This document shows positions 14,766 to 21,635 of a DNA stretch of 22,899 nucleotides, one piece after another. Each line of letters opens with the position of its first letter. Position 1 is the stretch's first letter. The position numbers and the translations under genes were made by a program. The stretch spans positions 1 through 22,899 of the IMG/VR virus record IMGVR_UViG_3300036853_000072. One strand, given 5' to 3'. The notes under the pieces were generated by a model. That model made no database searches and was not told the DNA's origin. It was given only the letters and a program-made list of their open reading frames with translations. The DNA comes from a virus.

Positions 14766-16118
14766 TTAGGCCATTTCCGCCATGCGTCGTTGTCCGGTTA
14801 CCATCAGGGCTGTCAGCGCCCAGACCAGCGCGTCCATTCGGTCCGGGCTTTTCGCGCCGGGAACCCATTCGCACATCTGATCTTCCAAGTCGGGCAGCGT
14901 CCCCACGTGATGCACCCGGTTCTGCTCATAGAGTGCCGAGATCGGCTCTGCTCGCGTTTGCTTGCCCCGTGAGGCATGAACCGCCGTATAAGGCAGCGTC
15001 TGCCCGGCCTCTTTTGCGACACTGACAATCACGTACTCGACCATCGCGCCGCCGTTGTTGACCTCGGCCACGACCCGATCTGCGTGGTGGATGTTGTACG
15101 CCTTGAGGACTTCGCCGCCCCACACATTAGGGGAAGCGCGCACGCTGTAGTCGGCCAGCACGTAGGCATGAGGCAGCGCCCCTCCGGTCACACCCGCGAC
15201 GATAATGCCCGTCTCTGCCGTCTTTTCATCCGCGTTCTGCTCATCCTTATCCGCCGCCTGCGGGTCAACCGCCACCACGATCCGCACCAGATCGGGATGA
15301 TGGCGCACCCGGTTCGCCTCGATATTGGCACGGCTCCAGAGCGCGTCCGGGTTGTCATCCAGGATTTCGGCATTGAGTTCCTGCCGCCCCAGCCGCGTTC
15401 CCTCGTATTTGCGGATGACGCGGTTGATGTAAGGCACGGCGAGATTGTGCCGATTCTCGTCGGAGTGGCCTTTCGTGATAACCGCGTCTTCATCCGCAAC
15501 AAGCGCTTTGATGATAGGAGTCGCTCTGGGCGTCGTCGAGATGCAGGCACGGGGTAACTCGCCTAATCGCAACCCCATCTCGATGTTATCCCAGGTCTCC
15601 TGCGCGAATTTCCATTTCGCCAGCTCATCCGCCCAGAGCCTGTGATGTTGCGGCCCGCGCAGTTGTCCCGGCTCATCTCCGGAGAACGTGGTTGCCGTCG
15701 CGCCGTTCGGCCAGGTGATACGGCGCTTACTCGGCTCATAGCGCGGGTAGAACCAGGGAGGGGAGCAGGCCAATAGACCACTCTCGCCTTCCACCATAAC
15801 GTCGCGCACATCCGCCGCCGTCTGTCCTACCAGAGCGAATTTCTCGTACAGACCACTCTCTGCTTCGCGCCGTATCCACTCCGCACCGATGCGCGTTTTC
15901 CCGAAACCACGTCCCGCGAGAACTACCCAGAGCGTCCAATCCCCGACCGGCGCGAGCTGCTTATCACGCGCCCAAAACGGCCAGCGGTAAACGAGCTCTT
16001 CACGCTCCTCCTTCGTCAGGTTTCGCAGGAAGGCTTGCCGCTCCCAGTCGGGCAGCGAGGCCAGCCAGTTTGCTGTCAAGCGATTCTGCGATTCGGGAGT
16101 CGCGCACGTCAACGTCAT
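14766..16118 (-). CDS. terL: Terminase large subunit (GTA-like/Terminase_6 type)
   Basis: This 450-aa motor packages DNA into proheads. The ATPase has Walker A LAGRGFGKTR (67-76), Walker B LWADELAKW with Asp164 and Glu165, and the coupling motif STTPR (194-198). The nuclease has VAVDPQ with Asp285, AEVNN with Glu352 and DRMDALVW with Asp427/Asp429. The N-terminus (LPDWERQAFLRNLTKEE, WPFWARDKQLAPVGDW) matches the alphaproteobacterial GTA-like terminase type. ATG 16118 or TTG 16079 could be the start. Either way it overlaps the small terminase by roughly 80-119 nt, because the conserved N-terminal region itself lies in the overlap. Confidence 0.93.
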   Translation of the reverse strand: MTLTCATPESQNRLTANWLASLPDWERQAFLRNLTKEEREELVYRWPFWARDKQLAPVGDWTLWVVLAGRGFGKTRIGAEWIRREAESGLYEKFALVGQTAADVRDVMVEGESGLLACSPPWFYPRYEPSKRRITWPNGATATTFSGDEPGQLRGPQHHRLWADELAKWKFAQETWDNIEMGLRLGELPRACISTTPRATPIIKALVADEDAVITKGHSDENRHNLAVPYINRVIRKYEGTRLGRQELNAEILDDNPDALWSRANIEANRVRHHPDLVRIVVAVDPQAADKDEQNADEKTAETGIIVAGVTGGALPHAYVLADYSVRASPNVWGGEVLKAYNIHHADRVVAEVNNGGAMVEYVIVSVAKEAGQTLPYTAVHASRGKQTRAEPISALYEQNRVHHVGTLPDLEDQMCEWVPGAKSPDRMDALVWALTALMVTGQRRMAEMA

Positions 16119-16581
16119 GCTTTTCCGTCCACTGCCCCAACTCGCGGGCGGCTTGCTGCTCGGTCTGTCGCAGTTCGGAGAGCAGTCCCGCATCTACCGC
16201 AAACTCCTCCACGATCTGGAAATCCGCACCTTTCCCGATGCCCTTGAGTTGCTTCACGAGCAAGCCCGTCTTACCGCCCGGAATTTCCTGATTGCGCGGA
16301 TCGTCAGCGCGCTCGATGATGACCTGCTGCATTCGTTCCCAGTCGGTATTGAGGCGACGGATGCGGTTGACCTTATCGGCAATCCCCTGTGTCATGATTG
16401 CCTGCCGCCAGGCTTCCCGATGCTCCGAAACACGCTTCACGAACTCCGGCACAGTTTTCCAGGTTGCCAACGTCTGCCTAGTTATGCCTACCTGCGCGGC
16501 AATAACCTCGTCTGCCAACTTATCATCTGCGACGAGTTTTGCGGCCTCTTCGCGCCGATTGTTCCATTGCCAGGTCTGCAT
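16000..16581 (-). CDS. terS: Terminase small subunit
   Basis: This 193-aa protein has an N-terminal helix-turn-helix (RREEAAKLVADDKLADEVI, then AAQVGITRQTLATWKTVPEF) as in phage small terminases, which bind the packaging site. A helical oligomerisation region follows, then a polar C-terminus. Position just before the large subunit supports the call. ATG 16581 follows a weak GACGGAC SD. The last 40 or so codons are shared in another frame with the start of the large subunit. Confidence 0.78.
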   Translation of the reverse strand: MQTWQWNNRREEAAKLVADDKLADEVIAAQVGITRQTLATWKTVPEFVKRVSEHREAWRQAIMTQGIADKVNRIRRLNTDWERMQQVIIERADDPRNQEIPGGKTGLLVKQLKGIGKGADFQIVEEFAVDAGLLSELRQTEQQAARELGQWTEKHDVDVRDSRIAESLDSKLAGLAARLGAASLPAKPDEGGA

Positions 16582-16590
16582 AGTCCGTCA

Positions 16591-16610
16591 AATTCTGTAA
16601 GATTTTGTAA
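16591..16610. repeat. Tandem 10-bp direct repeat just upstream of terS
   Basis: Two adjacent 10-mers on the plus strand, AATTCTGTAA and GATTTTGTAA, match at 8 of 10 positions and are one helical turn apart. They lie in the AT-rich leader between the intrinsic terminator and the terS start, where a late promoter or activator site would be needed. No convincing -35/-10 pair is visible there. Confidence 0.35.
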
Positions 16611-16631
16611 AGTGTTTCCAGGCCAAACAAC

Positions 16632-16673
16632 AAAAAGCCCGCCGCCCCGTCACGATGGACAGGGAAGCGGGCT
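16632..16673 (-). terminator. Strong intrinsic terminator closing the RNA unit and the early region
   Basis: AGCCCGC (16667-16673) pairs with GCGGGCT (16636-16642) as read on the minus strand. An inner stem CCCTGTC/GACGGGG (one G-U pair) extends it, and a U-rich run TTTTTGTTGTTT follows. It reads only on the minus strand and separates the early genes and RNA unit from terS. Confidence 0.88.
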
Positions 16674-16713
16674 GTAATTCATTAGCCGCCGATATAAAGG
16701 TGAGCCGAGATCA

Positions 16714-16810
16714 TGCTTGCGGTGAGACGATTTGAACGCCTCCCCTTCATTTTCAATCCAGCCACTGCCGATGCAGTGAGGCTTACGCCTACAGCACTCG
16801 ACCGCAAGCA
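16714..16810 (-). ncRNA. tRNA-like structured RNA (about 97 nt), family not recognised
   Basis: TGCTTGCGGT (16801-16810) and ACCGCAAGCA (minus-strand copy of 16714-16723) form a perfect 10-bp closing stem. Inside are three hairpins: AGGC-GTAA-GCCT with a GNRA tetraloop, directly followed by CACTGC-ATCG-GCAGTG, and a 6-bp arm with loop TTCAAAT stacked directly on the closing stem. The last has the consensus of a tRNA T-arm (GTTCAAATC). A tRNA-Phe-like loop TTGAAAA is present, but its flanks do not form a good anticodon stem, and the closing stem is too long for a standard tRNA. A promoter lies just upstream and a terminator just downstream. It could be a highly divergent or decayed tRNA, a tRNA mimic, or a new phage RNA. 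Confidence 0.5.
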
Positions 16811-16827
16811 GGATAGCATACAAGATT

Positions 16828-16857
16828 ACTATAACACGCTTAGGCCATGATTGTCAA
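16828..16857 (-). promoter_or_regulatory. Sigma70-type promoter for the RNA unit
   Basis: On the minus strand TTGACA (16852-16857, perfect -35) and TATAGT (16828-16833, five of six for -10) are separated by 18 nt. The start of transcription would fall near 16820, about 10 nt before the closing stem of the structured RNA. The -35 lies in the last codons of the preceding small Cys-rich gene, so the promoter is internal to the early operon. Confidence 0.72.
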
Positions 16858-17055
16858 CGTCTGGTTGTATTCTATTTTCAGGATCGTTTTGCAGCGCGGG
16901 CATTTTCCACAGAGGGAGTGGACGCCAGGAGCGAGTTGCGCGATGGAGAGAGGCGACTCCATGTAGAGACGAAACGATACGAACCCGCTGGCGTTGGTAC
17001 GCTCTTCGGCGAGTTTAGTGCGACAGCATGGGCATATGACCGTCTTCTGAATCAC
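16840..17055 (-). CDS. Small Zn-ribbon protein (Com-like)
   Basis: This is a 71-aa protein with two Cys pairs: CPCC at residues 8-11 and CGKCPRC near 49-55. The second pair is followed by KTILKIEY, recalling the small Com-type zinc proteins of Mu-like phages, which bind mRNA. The GTG start has SD GAGGAGACGC and forms a GTGA overlap with the preceding gene. The stop lies inside the spacer of the promoter for the structured RNA. Zinc binding is likely; the role is unknown. Confidence 0.62.
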   Translation of the reverse strand: MIQKTVICPCCRTKLAEERTNASGFVSFRLYMESPLSIAQLAPGVHSLCGKCPRCKTILKIEYNQTLTIMA

Positions 17056-17357
17056 GCGTCTCCTCGTCGGTGTATCCGCAAATCTGATCGCTCCAACGCC
17101 TCCATGATGCGCTCCGTCATGTCGGCCAGCCGCTCGGCTTCCTCCGCGTCAGCAGTATTATCATAGTCGGCCTGTGCCCGTGCCAGGATGTCCTCCGGAG
17201 ACTCCGGGTCATCATCCGGGATCAGAGTTGCGCCATCATTGGGGCAGACTTCGCGAACCTCTTCCGTGTTGATACCGACCGCGCCATCGGACGCCCGGAG
17301 GAGCCGCTTACTGAGGTGAAACCGACATTTCGGACATTTCCACTCGCCGTTGCTCAT
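17052..17357 (-). CDS. Small Cys-cluster protein with acidic helix
   Basis: This 101-aa protein starts at ATG 17357 after GGAGG, in ATGA overlap with the upstream gene. It has a CPKC pair near the N-terminus (WKCPKCRFHLSKR) and a single CPND later, so a complete four-Cys zinc site is not evident. The second half is a strongly acidic helix (DPESPEDILARAQADYD, then EEAERLADMTERIMEALE). No family is recognised. It may be a partner of the neighbouring Zn-ribbon proteins. Confidence 0.6.
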   Translation of the reverse strand: MSNGEWKCPKCRFHLSKRLLRASDGAVGINTEEVREVCPNDGATLIPDDDPESPEDILARAQADYDNTADAEEAERLADMTERIMEALERSDLRIHRRGDA

Positions 17358-17554
17358 AGTGTCGCCTCCCTCACCAAAGTTTCTTTCCCACACGTAGGGC
17401 AGGCACATCCGCGCCACGAACCCTCTAGCGGACTGCTAGATAAAGCCGGATGGTAGGTTGTTTCCGACGCTTCCACCTCGAACTCTGCTCCACAGACCAA
17501 GCAGTGCCCCCGGTAAAGTATCGTTGGGATTTTGCCCTGTTTGATAATTTTCAC
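17354..17554 (-). CDS. Small Zn-ribbon protein
   Basis: This 66-aa protein starts at GTG 17554 (SD GGAGG, spacing 7-8) in GTGA overlap with the DUF5131 gene. It has CLVC at about 18-21 (RGHCLVCGAEFEVEA) and CACPTC at about 50-55 (RGCACPTCGKETLV), a typical two-knuckle zinc ribbon. A longer frame upstream would be read inside the DUF5131 gene and was not used. The function is unknown. Confidence 0.62.
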   Translation of the reverse strand: MKIIKQGKIPTILYRGHCLVCGAEFEVEASETTYHPALSSSPLEGSWRGCACPTCGKETLVREATL

Positions 17555-18642
17555 CGTGCCACCTCCGGCATTTCGTTCCACTCGCGCCCGTCCAAGAGCC
17601 TGCCAGCGAGTTTCTTGCCGACTTTCTTGCAGGCGCAATCAGAATGCAGGCTGTCTTCATGCCAACCCTTCCCTATATCCCCCGTTTCTGGGTCAATGAT
17701 GTCCAACCCATGCCCGTCCCATTCTTTGCCAGTCTGATCTATCCAGAACGGAGCCTGTCCTGCTTCCTCGAAGGGCAGATACTCGCCCCATTGTTTGAAG
17801 AAATATGGCACTTTCGCCGCCTGGCACTGATCGCGGATGGAACGCGCCCAGTCGGGATGCATCGGTCGCGCTCCGGCTCCCGACTCGCCGCCTACGATCA
17901 CCCAGTGGATGCCAATCTCGCAGCGGCTGATGTAGACGGCGCGAGCAAGATTGCTGATTATCCGCTCTTGCCGTGCTTCCGTCATAGCATCAAAGCCAGC
18001 AGGTTTCTCGCAAACCTCTGCTCCCGCAGGTATCCATGCCCGTAACTCAACCGTCCCCAAAAGCGGCTCACAGGACAGAAACCGCACCACAGCCGGAACC
18101 TTGAGCAGATGCGGAATGCGCTCGTCGGCGGTCTGCTGGTTCTCGACCGAGGCTCCGAGCCAGACGTTGGGGAGATAGCCGTGCTCTAGTTTGTGCCACA
18201 GGCTTGCCAGCGTTGGGGTATATGTCACCCGCAGTACCCATTCTATGTTTTCAGGCCGCTTCGTCAACAGAAGCCAATCCAGGTGTGGAGTTTCCTCAAT
18301 GAGAGCGAATAACCGTGCCCGTGCTTCGTGAACCGGCTTTCTGCTCTCTTCCGGCATGGTTTCATCACCCTCGAACACATCCGCCAACGACGCACAGAAG
18401 ACGCGATGCCGCTCTCCTGCCGCTTCTGCTGCTTTGTTCCACTTGAGAGGCTGCTGCCAGTATTTCTCACTGGCAATCACCCGGCTGCCCTTCGGACCCC
18501 ACACACCGAGCGTCTTCGGGTTCCTGCGGGACAGCGTTTCGGCATAGCAGTGTTTGCAGCCCTCGCTGACCTTCGTACAGCCGCGCCACATGTTAAAAGT
18601 GTGCCGGGTCCACTCGATCTTGCTATCTTCTCCCAAGTCCAA
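17551..18642 (-). CDS. DUF5131 / phage Gp37-Gp68 family protein
   Basis: This 363-aa protein opens with SKIEWTRHTFNMWRGCTKVS, followed by EGCKHCYAE. Cys22, Cys29 and Cys32 form a CX6CX2C cluster resembling a radical-SAM iron-sulphur site. Other family marks are RVFCASLADVFE, LDWLLLTKRPEN, NVWLGASVEN, RFLSCEPLLG and IVGGESGAGARPMHPDWAR. Members occur widely in phages and mobile elements; the reaction is not established. The start is TTG 18642 with GGAG upstream. The 3' end is coupled to three small Cys-rich genes, which suggests joint work on one substrate or metal site. Confidence 0.85.
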   Translation of the reverse strand: MDLGEDSKIEWTRHTFNMWRGCTKVSEGCKHCYAETLSRRNPKTLGVWGPKGSRVIASEKYWQQPLKWNKAAEAAGERHRVFCASLADVFEGDETMPEESRKPVHEARARLFALIEETPHLDWLLLTKRPENIEWVLRVTYTPTLASLWHKLEHGYLPNVWLGASVENQQTADERIPHLLKVPAVVRFLSCEPLLGTVELRAWIPAGAEVCEKPAGFDAMTEARQERIISNLARAVYISRCEIGIHWVIVGGESGAGARPMHPDWARSIRDQCQAAKVPYFFKQWGEYLPFEEAGQAPFWIDQTGKEWDGHGLDIIDPETGDIGKGWHEDSLHSDCACKKVGKKLAGRLLDGREWNEMPEVAR

Positions 18643-18691
18643 ACTCCTCTCTCCTGCATAAAAATCTGCGAAAAAATCGGGTATATTCTTG

Positions 18692-19033
18692 TCAGCGTTG
18701 ATTAGCCAGCCAGTTGCGCGCCTTGAACAGATCGCAGTCTCCGCAGCCGCCCTGGTGAGCCTGCTGCTGTGTCTTTTCCTTCAGCTGCTCCGGCGTAAAT
18801 CGGGCACACTGCCGATATTGCCCCCAGCAGCCGGGAGGAGGCTGGTAGAGACCGTTTACCCAGTCCGACTCGTTGGCGAGGATGCAGGCTAACTCCGCTT
18901 TTCGCTCCCGGACAAGCGTCTTCGTCTCCTCCGTCAACTCCGCTCCGTTGACCTTGAATTGCCCGCGCTCGTCCAGCCAGAAACGGATGCGATTGAAGGT
19001 CAGGATTTTGAGCAGGTCATGTGATAGGGTCAT
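18692..19033 (-). CDS. TubC N-terminal docking-like domain protein
   Basis: Residues 1-55 of this 113-aa protein (DLLKILTFNRIRFWLDERG, then LTEETKTLVRERKAELACIL) match the pattern of the TubC-type docking domain: a short helix, a Trp-Leu turn, and a final K-x-E-L helix. The C-terminal half is Cys-rich (GCWGQYRQCARF, then GGCGDCDLF). Small proteins with this domain recur beside phage replication genes; their role is unproven. Of ATG 19039 and ATG 19033, the second has better spacing to GAGG. It overlaps the 3' end of the helicase gene. Confidence 0.6.
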   Translation of the reverse strand: MTLSHDLLKILTFNRIRFWLDERGQFKVNGAELTEETKTLVRERKAELACILANESDWVNGLYQPPPGCWGQYRQCARFTPEQLKEKTQQQAHQGGCGDCDLFKARNWLANQR

Positions 19034-20354
19034 CGTCATCCTCTTTGTAAGGCATCCTAAACCCTGTCTCTTTGTCTACTATTCCAGTTTCCCAGTTTCC
19101 CAGTTTCTCTAAGGGGGACTGGGAAACTGGGAAACTGGAATTAGGGTTAGTGACCGGCAAAACGCGAAATTCTGTCTTATTGTGCGCTCCGACTTTTTTC
19201 TCCACGATCCCGTCATCAAAGAGAGCGCGAAGGGCAGAATAAACAACATTTTTCCCGATACCTTCCTTCCGCATCGCCTCGACAAGATCGTCTGTACCGT
19301 GCCATTGCCCGCCAGCCAGGAAGCAGAACACATCCTCTTCGGCCTTATCTTTCTTTGTTGGCTTCGGCTCACTGGCGACACGCGCCGCTTTCCAGTCCGC
19401 AAACTTCACCCGCTCGAATCTGTCCTCTCCTGCCATCTGAAAGAAGAGAGACGCCTTGCCGGGTTCGAGGCGGTTCTTTATCATCTGAAGGCGGACGTGG
19501 TCGGTGCGGTCGTGCAGCTCGCCCGCGCCGTAATCGTCGTCGGTCTCCTCCGTCTCCCCGCGAACCCGCAGCATGAGGCCGACATCCGCCACGCCTAGCC
19601 GTGCTGTTGCGCCCCGCCCGAAGATGCTGGTCTGATCGCGCCCGGTGTGGTGGACATTCACCAGGGCCACATTCGTCCGCTTGCAGAGGCTCTTGAGCAT
19701 CGTAAACTGCGCGGCGGCCTCTGCGTTGTCGTTTTCGTCCTTCGTTCCGAACAGGTTGATGATCGGGTCCAGGCACACCACGTCCAACTTCCGCTCTTCG
19801 ATGATGCGCTCGAGGTCCGCAAAGCATTCCGGGCGCGTTAGATTGACGCCCTGGCCGTCGTGGAAGAGCAGCGCCTCCGGCTGTCCCTGTCCGATCCGGC
19901 GCAGTTTCCGGCTGCACAAGCCTGCTCTGCCCTTATCGAAGTTTCCCGCGTTCTCCGGGTCAATATAGAGCGTGGTGATAGGGCGTTTTAAGCCGAACGG
20001 AATGCCCCAGAGCGGCTCGTTGCGGGCGGCATGGATAAAGATGTTGTAGAGCAGGCTCGACTTCCCCGCGCCCGTCTCGCCGCAGATGTAGGTGAGCGCC
20101 CCTGGATAGATACCAAACCAGATGCGAGGGGTCTCCTCTTCATCCTCCGCAAACTCCGCTGCAGAAAGGATTCCTCTATCGAAAGGGCGAACCGATTCAG
20201 CAGGATTGATAATGGCTACTGTTCGTAGTCCGATCTCCACGCGCTCATGACCGTATCTTTGTGACAGCGTAAATAGCGCCTCATTGAGATAGTCATTGGG
20301 AGCCTCTTTCATGTAGGCGTTGGCATTCTGCCTGGCCTCTTTGTCATCCTGCAT
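19017..20354 (-). CDS. RepA-like RecA-fold ATPase / replicative helicase
   Basis: This 445-aa protein has a RecA-fold core like plasmid RepA helicases and phage AAA_25-type ATPases: Walker A GETGAGKS (92-99), Walker B DVVCLDP (191-197) and a sensor-like HHTGR (235-239). About 335-400 looks like a winged helix (LVEAMRKEGIGKNVVYSALR, then DDGIVEKK). The C-terminal tail is short and acidic. It probably unwinds DNA with the adjacent primase; the genes overlap by 11 nt. Codons for about residues 405-425 are written entirely within a 24-bp inverted repeat, so the tail sequence may be dictated by DNA structure. Confidence 0.82.
   Translation of the reverse strand: MQDDKEARQNANAYMKEAPNDYLNEALFTLSQRYGHERVEIGLRTVAIINPAESVRPFDRGILSAAEFAEDEEETPRIWFGIYPGALTYICGETGAGKSSLLYNIFIHAARNEPLWGIPFGLKRPITTLYIDPENAGNFDKGRAGLCSRKLRRIGQGQPEALLFHDGQGVNLTRPECFADLERIIEERKLDVVCLDPIINLFGTKDENDNAEAAAQFTMLKSLCKRTNVALVNVHHTGRDQTSIFGRGATARLGVADVGLMLRVRGETEETDDDYGAGELHDRTDHVRLQMIKNRLEPGKASLFFQMAGEDRFERVKFADWKAARVASEPKPTKKDKAEEDVFCFLAGGQWHGTDDLVEAMRKEGIGKNVVYSALRALFDDGIVEKKVGAHNKTEFRVLPVTNPNSSFPVSQSPLEKLGNWETGIVDKETGFRMPYKEDDDDPIT
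19081..19141. repeat. 24-bp perfect inverted repeat made of iterated CCCAGTTT units
   Basis: Left arm 19081-19104 (starting ATTCCAGTTTCCCAGTTT) and right arm 19118-19141 are exact inverse copies around a 13-nt loop. Each arm is itself a tandem of an 8-bp unit (TTTCCCAG/CTGGGAAA). It lies inside the coding sequence of the helicase near its 3' end. It is not a plain terminator, as no U-run follows on either strand. An intragenic replication origin is a reasonable guess. Confidence 0.85.
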
Positions 20355-21309
20355 GGATTACCGCCCACCTCGCTAGATTTTGATTGACCCGCTTCACGCT
20401 CTCCGGACTGCCGCACACATTCGCCTGATGATCGAGGAGCAGCCGGATCGCCTCCTCGTCGAAGCCACACATAGCGCAGGAGGCCGCGATCTGCTTGCGT
20501 ACAAGATGCCTCTGACCCTCCGGCGCCGGGTTCTGAATCTTCTGCACGGTCAAGGGAGGAAGCGGCAACACTTCTCCCGGCAGCCGCTCCCGCCAACCTG
20601 ACGCCGGTGCAACAGGACACGGTTCGGCGGGCAGATTGGCACGCCACCAGGCCAGGGTAAAGGTCTCCTCCGCAGGCGCACATCGCAGCAGTCTGACCGG
20701 ACGCGGCTGTGTCTCCCGCTTCAGGTTGAAGGTTCCCGGAACCCGCAGAATGGACGCCGTGTCCGCCCGGCTGCTGTCTGCGTGCGCCCCTGGTGGCGTT
20801 CCCCCTATGGCACGAACAAGACGCTTGAGCACCGCCTTAAATCGGTCGCAGGCGTCTCTGTCCGGGAGTTCCGTCTGTGCGGCCAGACGGAAGTAGCAAT
20901 GCAGGCCGCCGCCCGACATGACGACCAGGTGGGGCTTAGGCAGGCCGCTGCGCTTCACCCGGCTTATAGCGGCCTCTACGCCTTCCTCCCCGCCGTCCAC
21001 GTCACACCAGAGCCAGCAGGCAGAGGGAACGTCGTAGCGTCCCCCAGTGCAGCCCAGGCGCGGCAGCACGCCGACGTAGACCTCCCACTGGTGAGAGAGC
21101 GAGAGAGCCTGCCGGCCCGCCATCTCTAGCCGGTCGAGCGGATACCAGGAGCGCGGGCCAGTCCGAGGCGGCGTTCCATCCGAATGCGACTCGGTCAATC
21201 CGGACGTCTGCTCTGCCCTCCACTTCGGGCAGAGCGTTCTGATCTCACAGCGCAGGCGCGGATCGTCGTAGCCAGTAAATAGCGCGGAGAGAAAGGTTAC
21301 GGCTTGCAT
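20344..21309 (-). CDS. Archaeo-eukaryotic-type primase/polymerase (RepB-like)
   Basis: This 321-aa protein is a likely phage primase that starts DNA synthesis with the RepA-like helicase. AEP motifs are in order: catalytic DxD in WLWCDVDGG (Asp103, Asp105), SGGGLHCYF (132-140, with His137), and ILRVPGTFNLK (187-197), the nucleotide-binding Arg/Lys motif. A helical C-terminal part (about 265-321) resembles primase C-terminal domains. ATG 21309 overlaps the upstream stop as TGATG. An upstream Cys21/Cys27 pair is not a full zinc site. Confidence 0.8.
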   Translation of the reverse strand: MQAVTFLSALFTGYDDPRLRCEIRTLCPKWRAEQTSGLTESHSDGTPPRTGPRSWYPLDRLEMAGRQALSLSHQWEVYVGVLPRLGCTGGRYDVPSACWLWCDVDGGEEGVEAAISRVKRSGLPKPHLVVMSGGGLHCYFRLAAQTELPDRDACDRFKAVLKRLVRAIGGTPPGAHADSSRADTASILRVPGTFNLKRETQPRPVRLLRCAPAEETFTLAWWRANLPAEPCPVAPASGWRERLPGEVLPLPPLTVQKIQNPAPEGQRHLVRKQIAASCAMCGFDEEAIRLLLDHQANVCGSPESVKRVNQNLARWAVIHAG

Positions 21310-21611
21310 CAGTACCCCCTCTCGATCTTGCGGGCGGTGTCACGGAGTCGGCGACCGAGTGCCTCAAAGGTGGCTCCGCGTTCGTACATCTCGATGATGT
21401 CGGCGGCCAGGCGCTGCCAGGGTACGGTATCGGACGCCGGCGACTGGTCCCGAAGTTTTCGATGGCGATTGGCATTGGTGCGTTCGCGACATTGCGTGCA
21501 GACGTTGTTGTAGCCGTCGGGATTGCGTTCGTTTTCCCCAAAGAGATAGAGAGCAATCGGTTTTTTGCAATGGATGCATATTTTCGTGCGAAGGGATGTG
21601 CTAGTCTCCAT
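21309..21611 (-). CDS. Small Zn-finger DNA-binding-like protein
   Basis: This 100-aa protein has CIHCKKPIALYLF, then NPDGYNNVCTQCRE: two CxxC knuckles separated by about 27 residues, a common arrangement in phage Zn-finger proteins. A helical C-terminus follows (LAADIIEMYERGATFEALGR), which may form a helix-turn-helix. ATG 21611 has SD AGGAGATATT. It is probably a DNA-binding accessory factor. It is not an HNH nuclease, since no HNH His/Asn signature is visible. Confidence 0.62.
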   Translation of the reverse strand: METSTSLRTKICIHCKKPIALYLFGENERNPDGYNNVCTQCRERTNANRHRKLRDQSPASDTVPWQRLAADIIEMYERGATFEALGRRLRDTARKIERGY

Positions 21612-21635
21612 CAGAATATCTCCTGTGCCGGGGGG

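Noticed and set aside
14766-16118. Gene transfer agent cluster, suggested by the GTA-like large terminase
   Set aside because: A phage-type primase, helicase and regulators lie next to it and there is no GTA gene order; a phage or prophage explains the window better.
16714-16810. Calling the structured RNA a standard tRNA (Phe-like loop TTGAAAA)
   Set aside because: The flanks of that loop give two mismatches in five pairs, about 20 extra nt sit between acceptor and anticodon arm, the closing stem is 10 bp and no CCA is encoded; kept as tRNA-like only.
17555-17638. Longer start for the 66-aa Zn-ribbon gene
   Set aside because: It would lie wholly inside the DUF5131 coding sequence in another frame; GTG 17554 has a GGAGG and a GTGA overlap.
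19081-19141. CRISPR-like or transposon-end repeat
   Set aside because: The repeats are 8-bp tandem units without spacers, and no transposase or target duplication is near.
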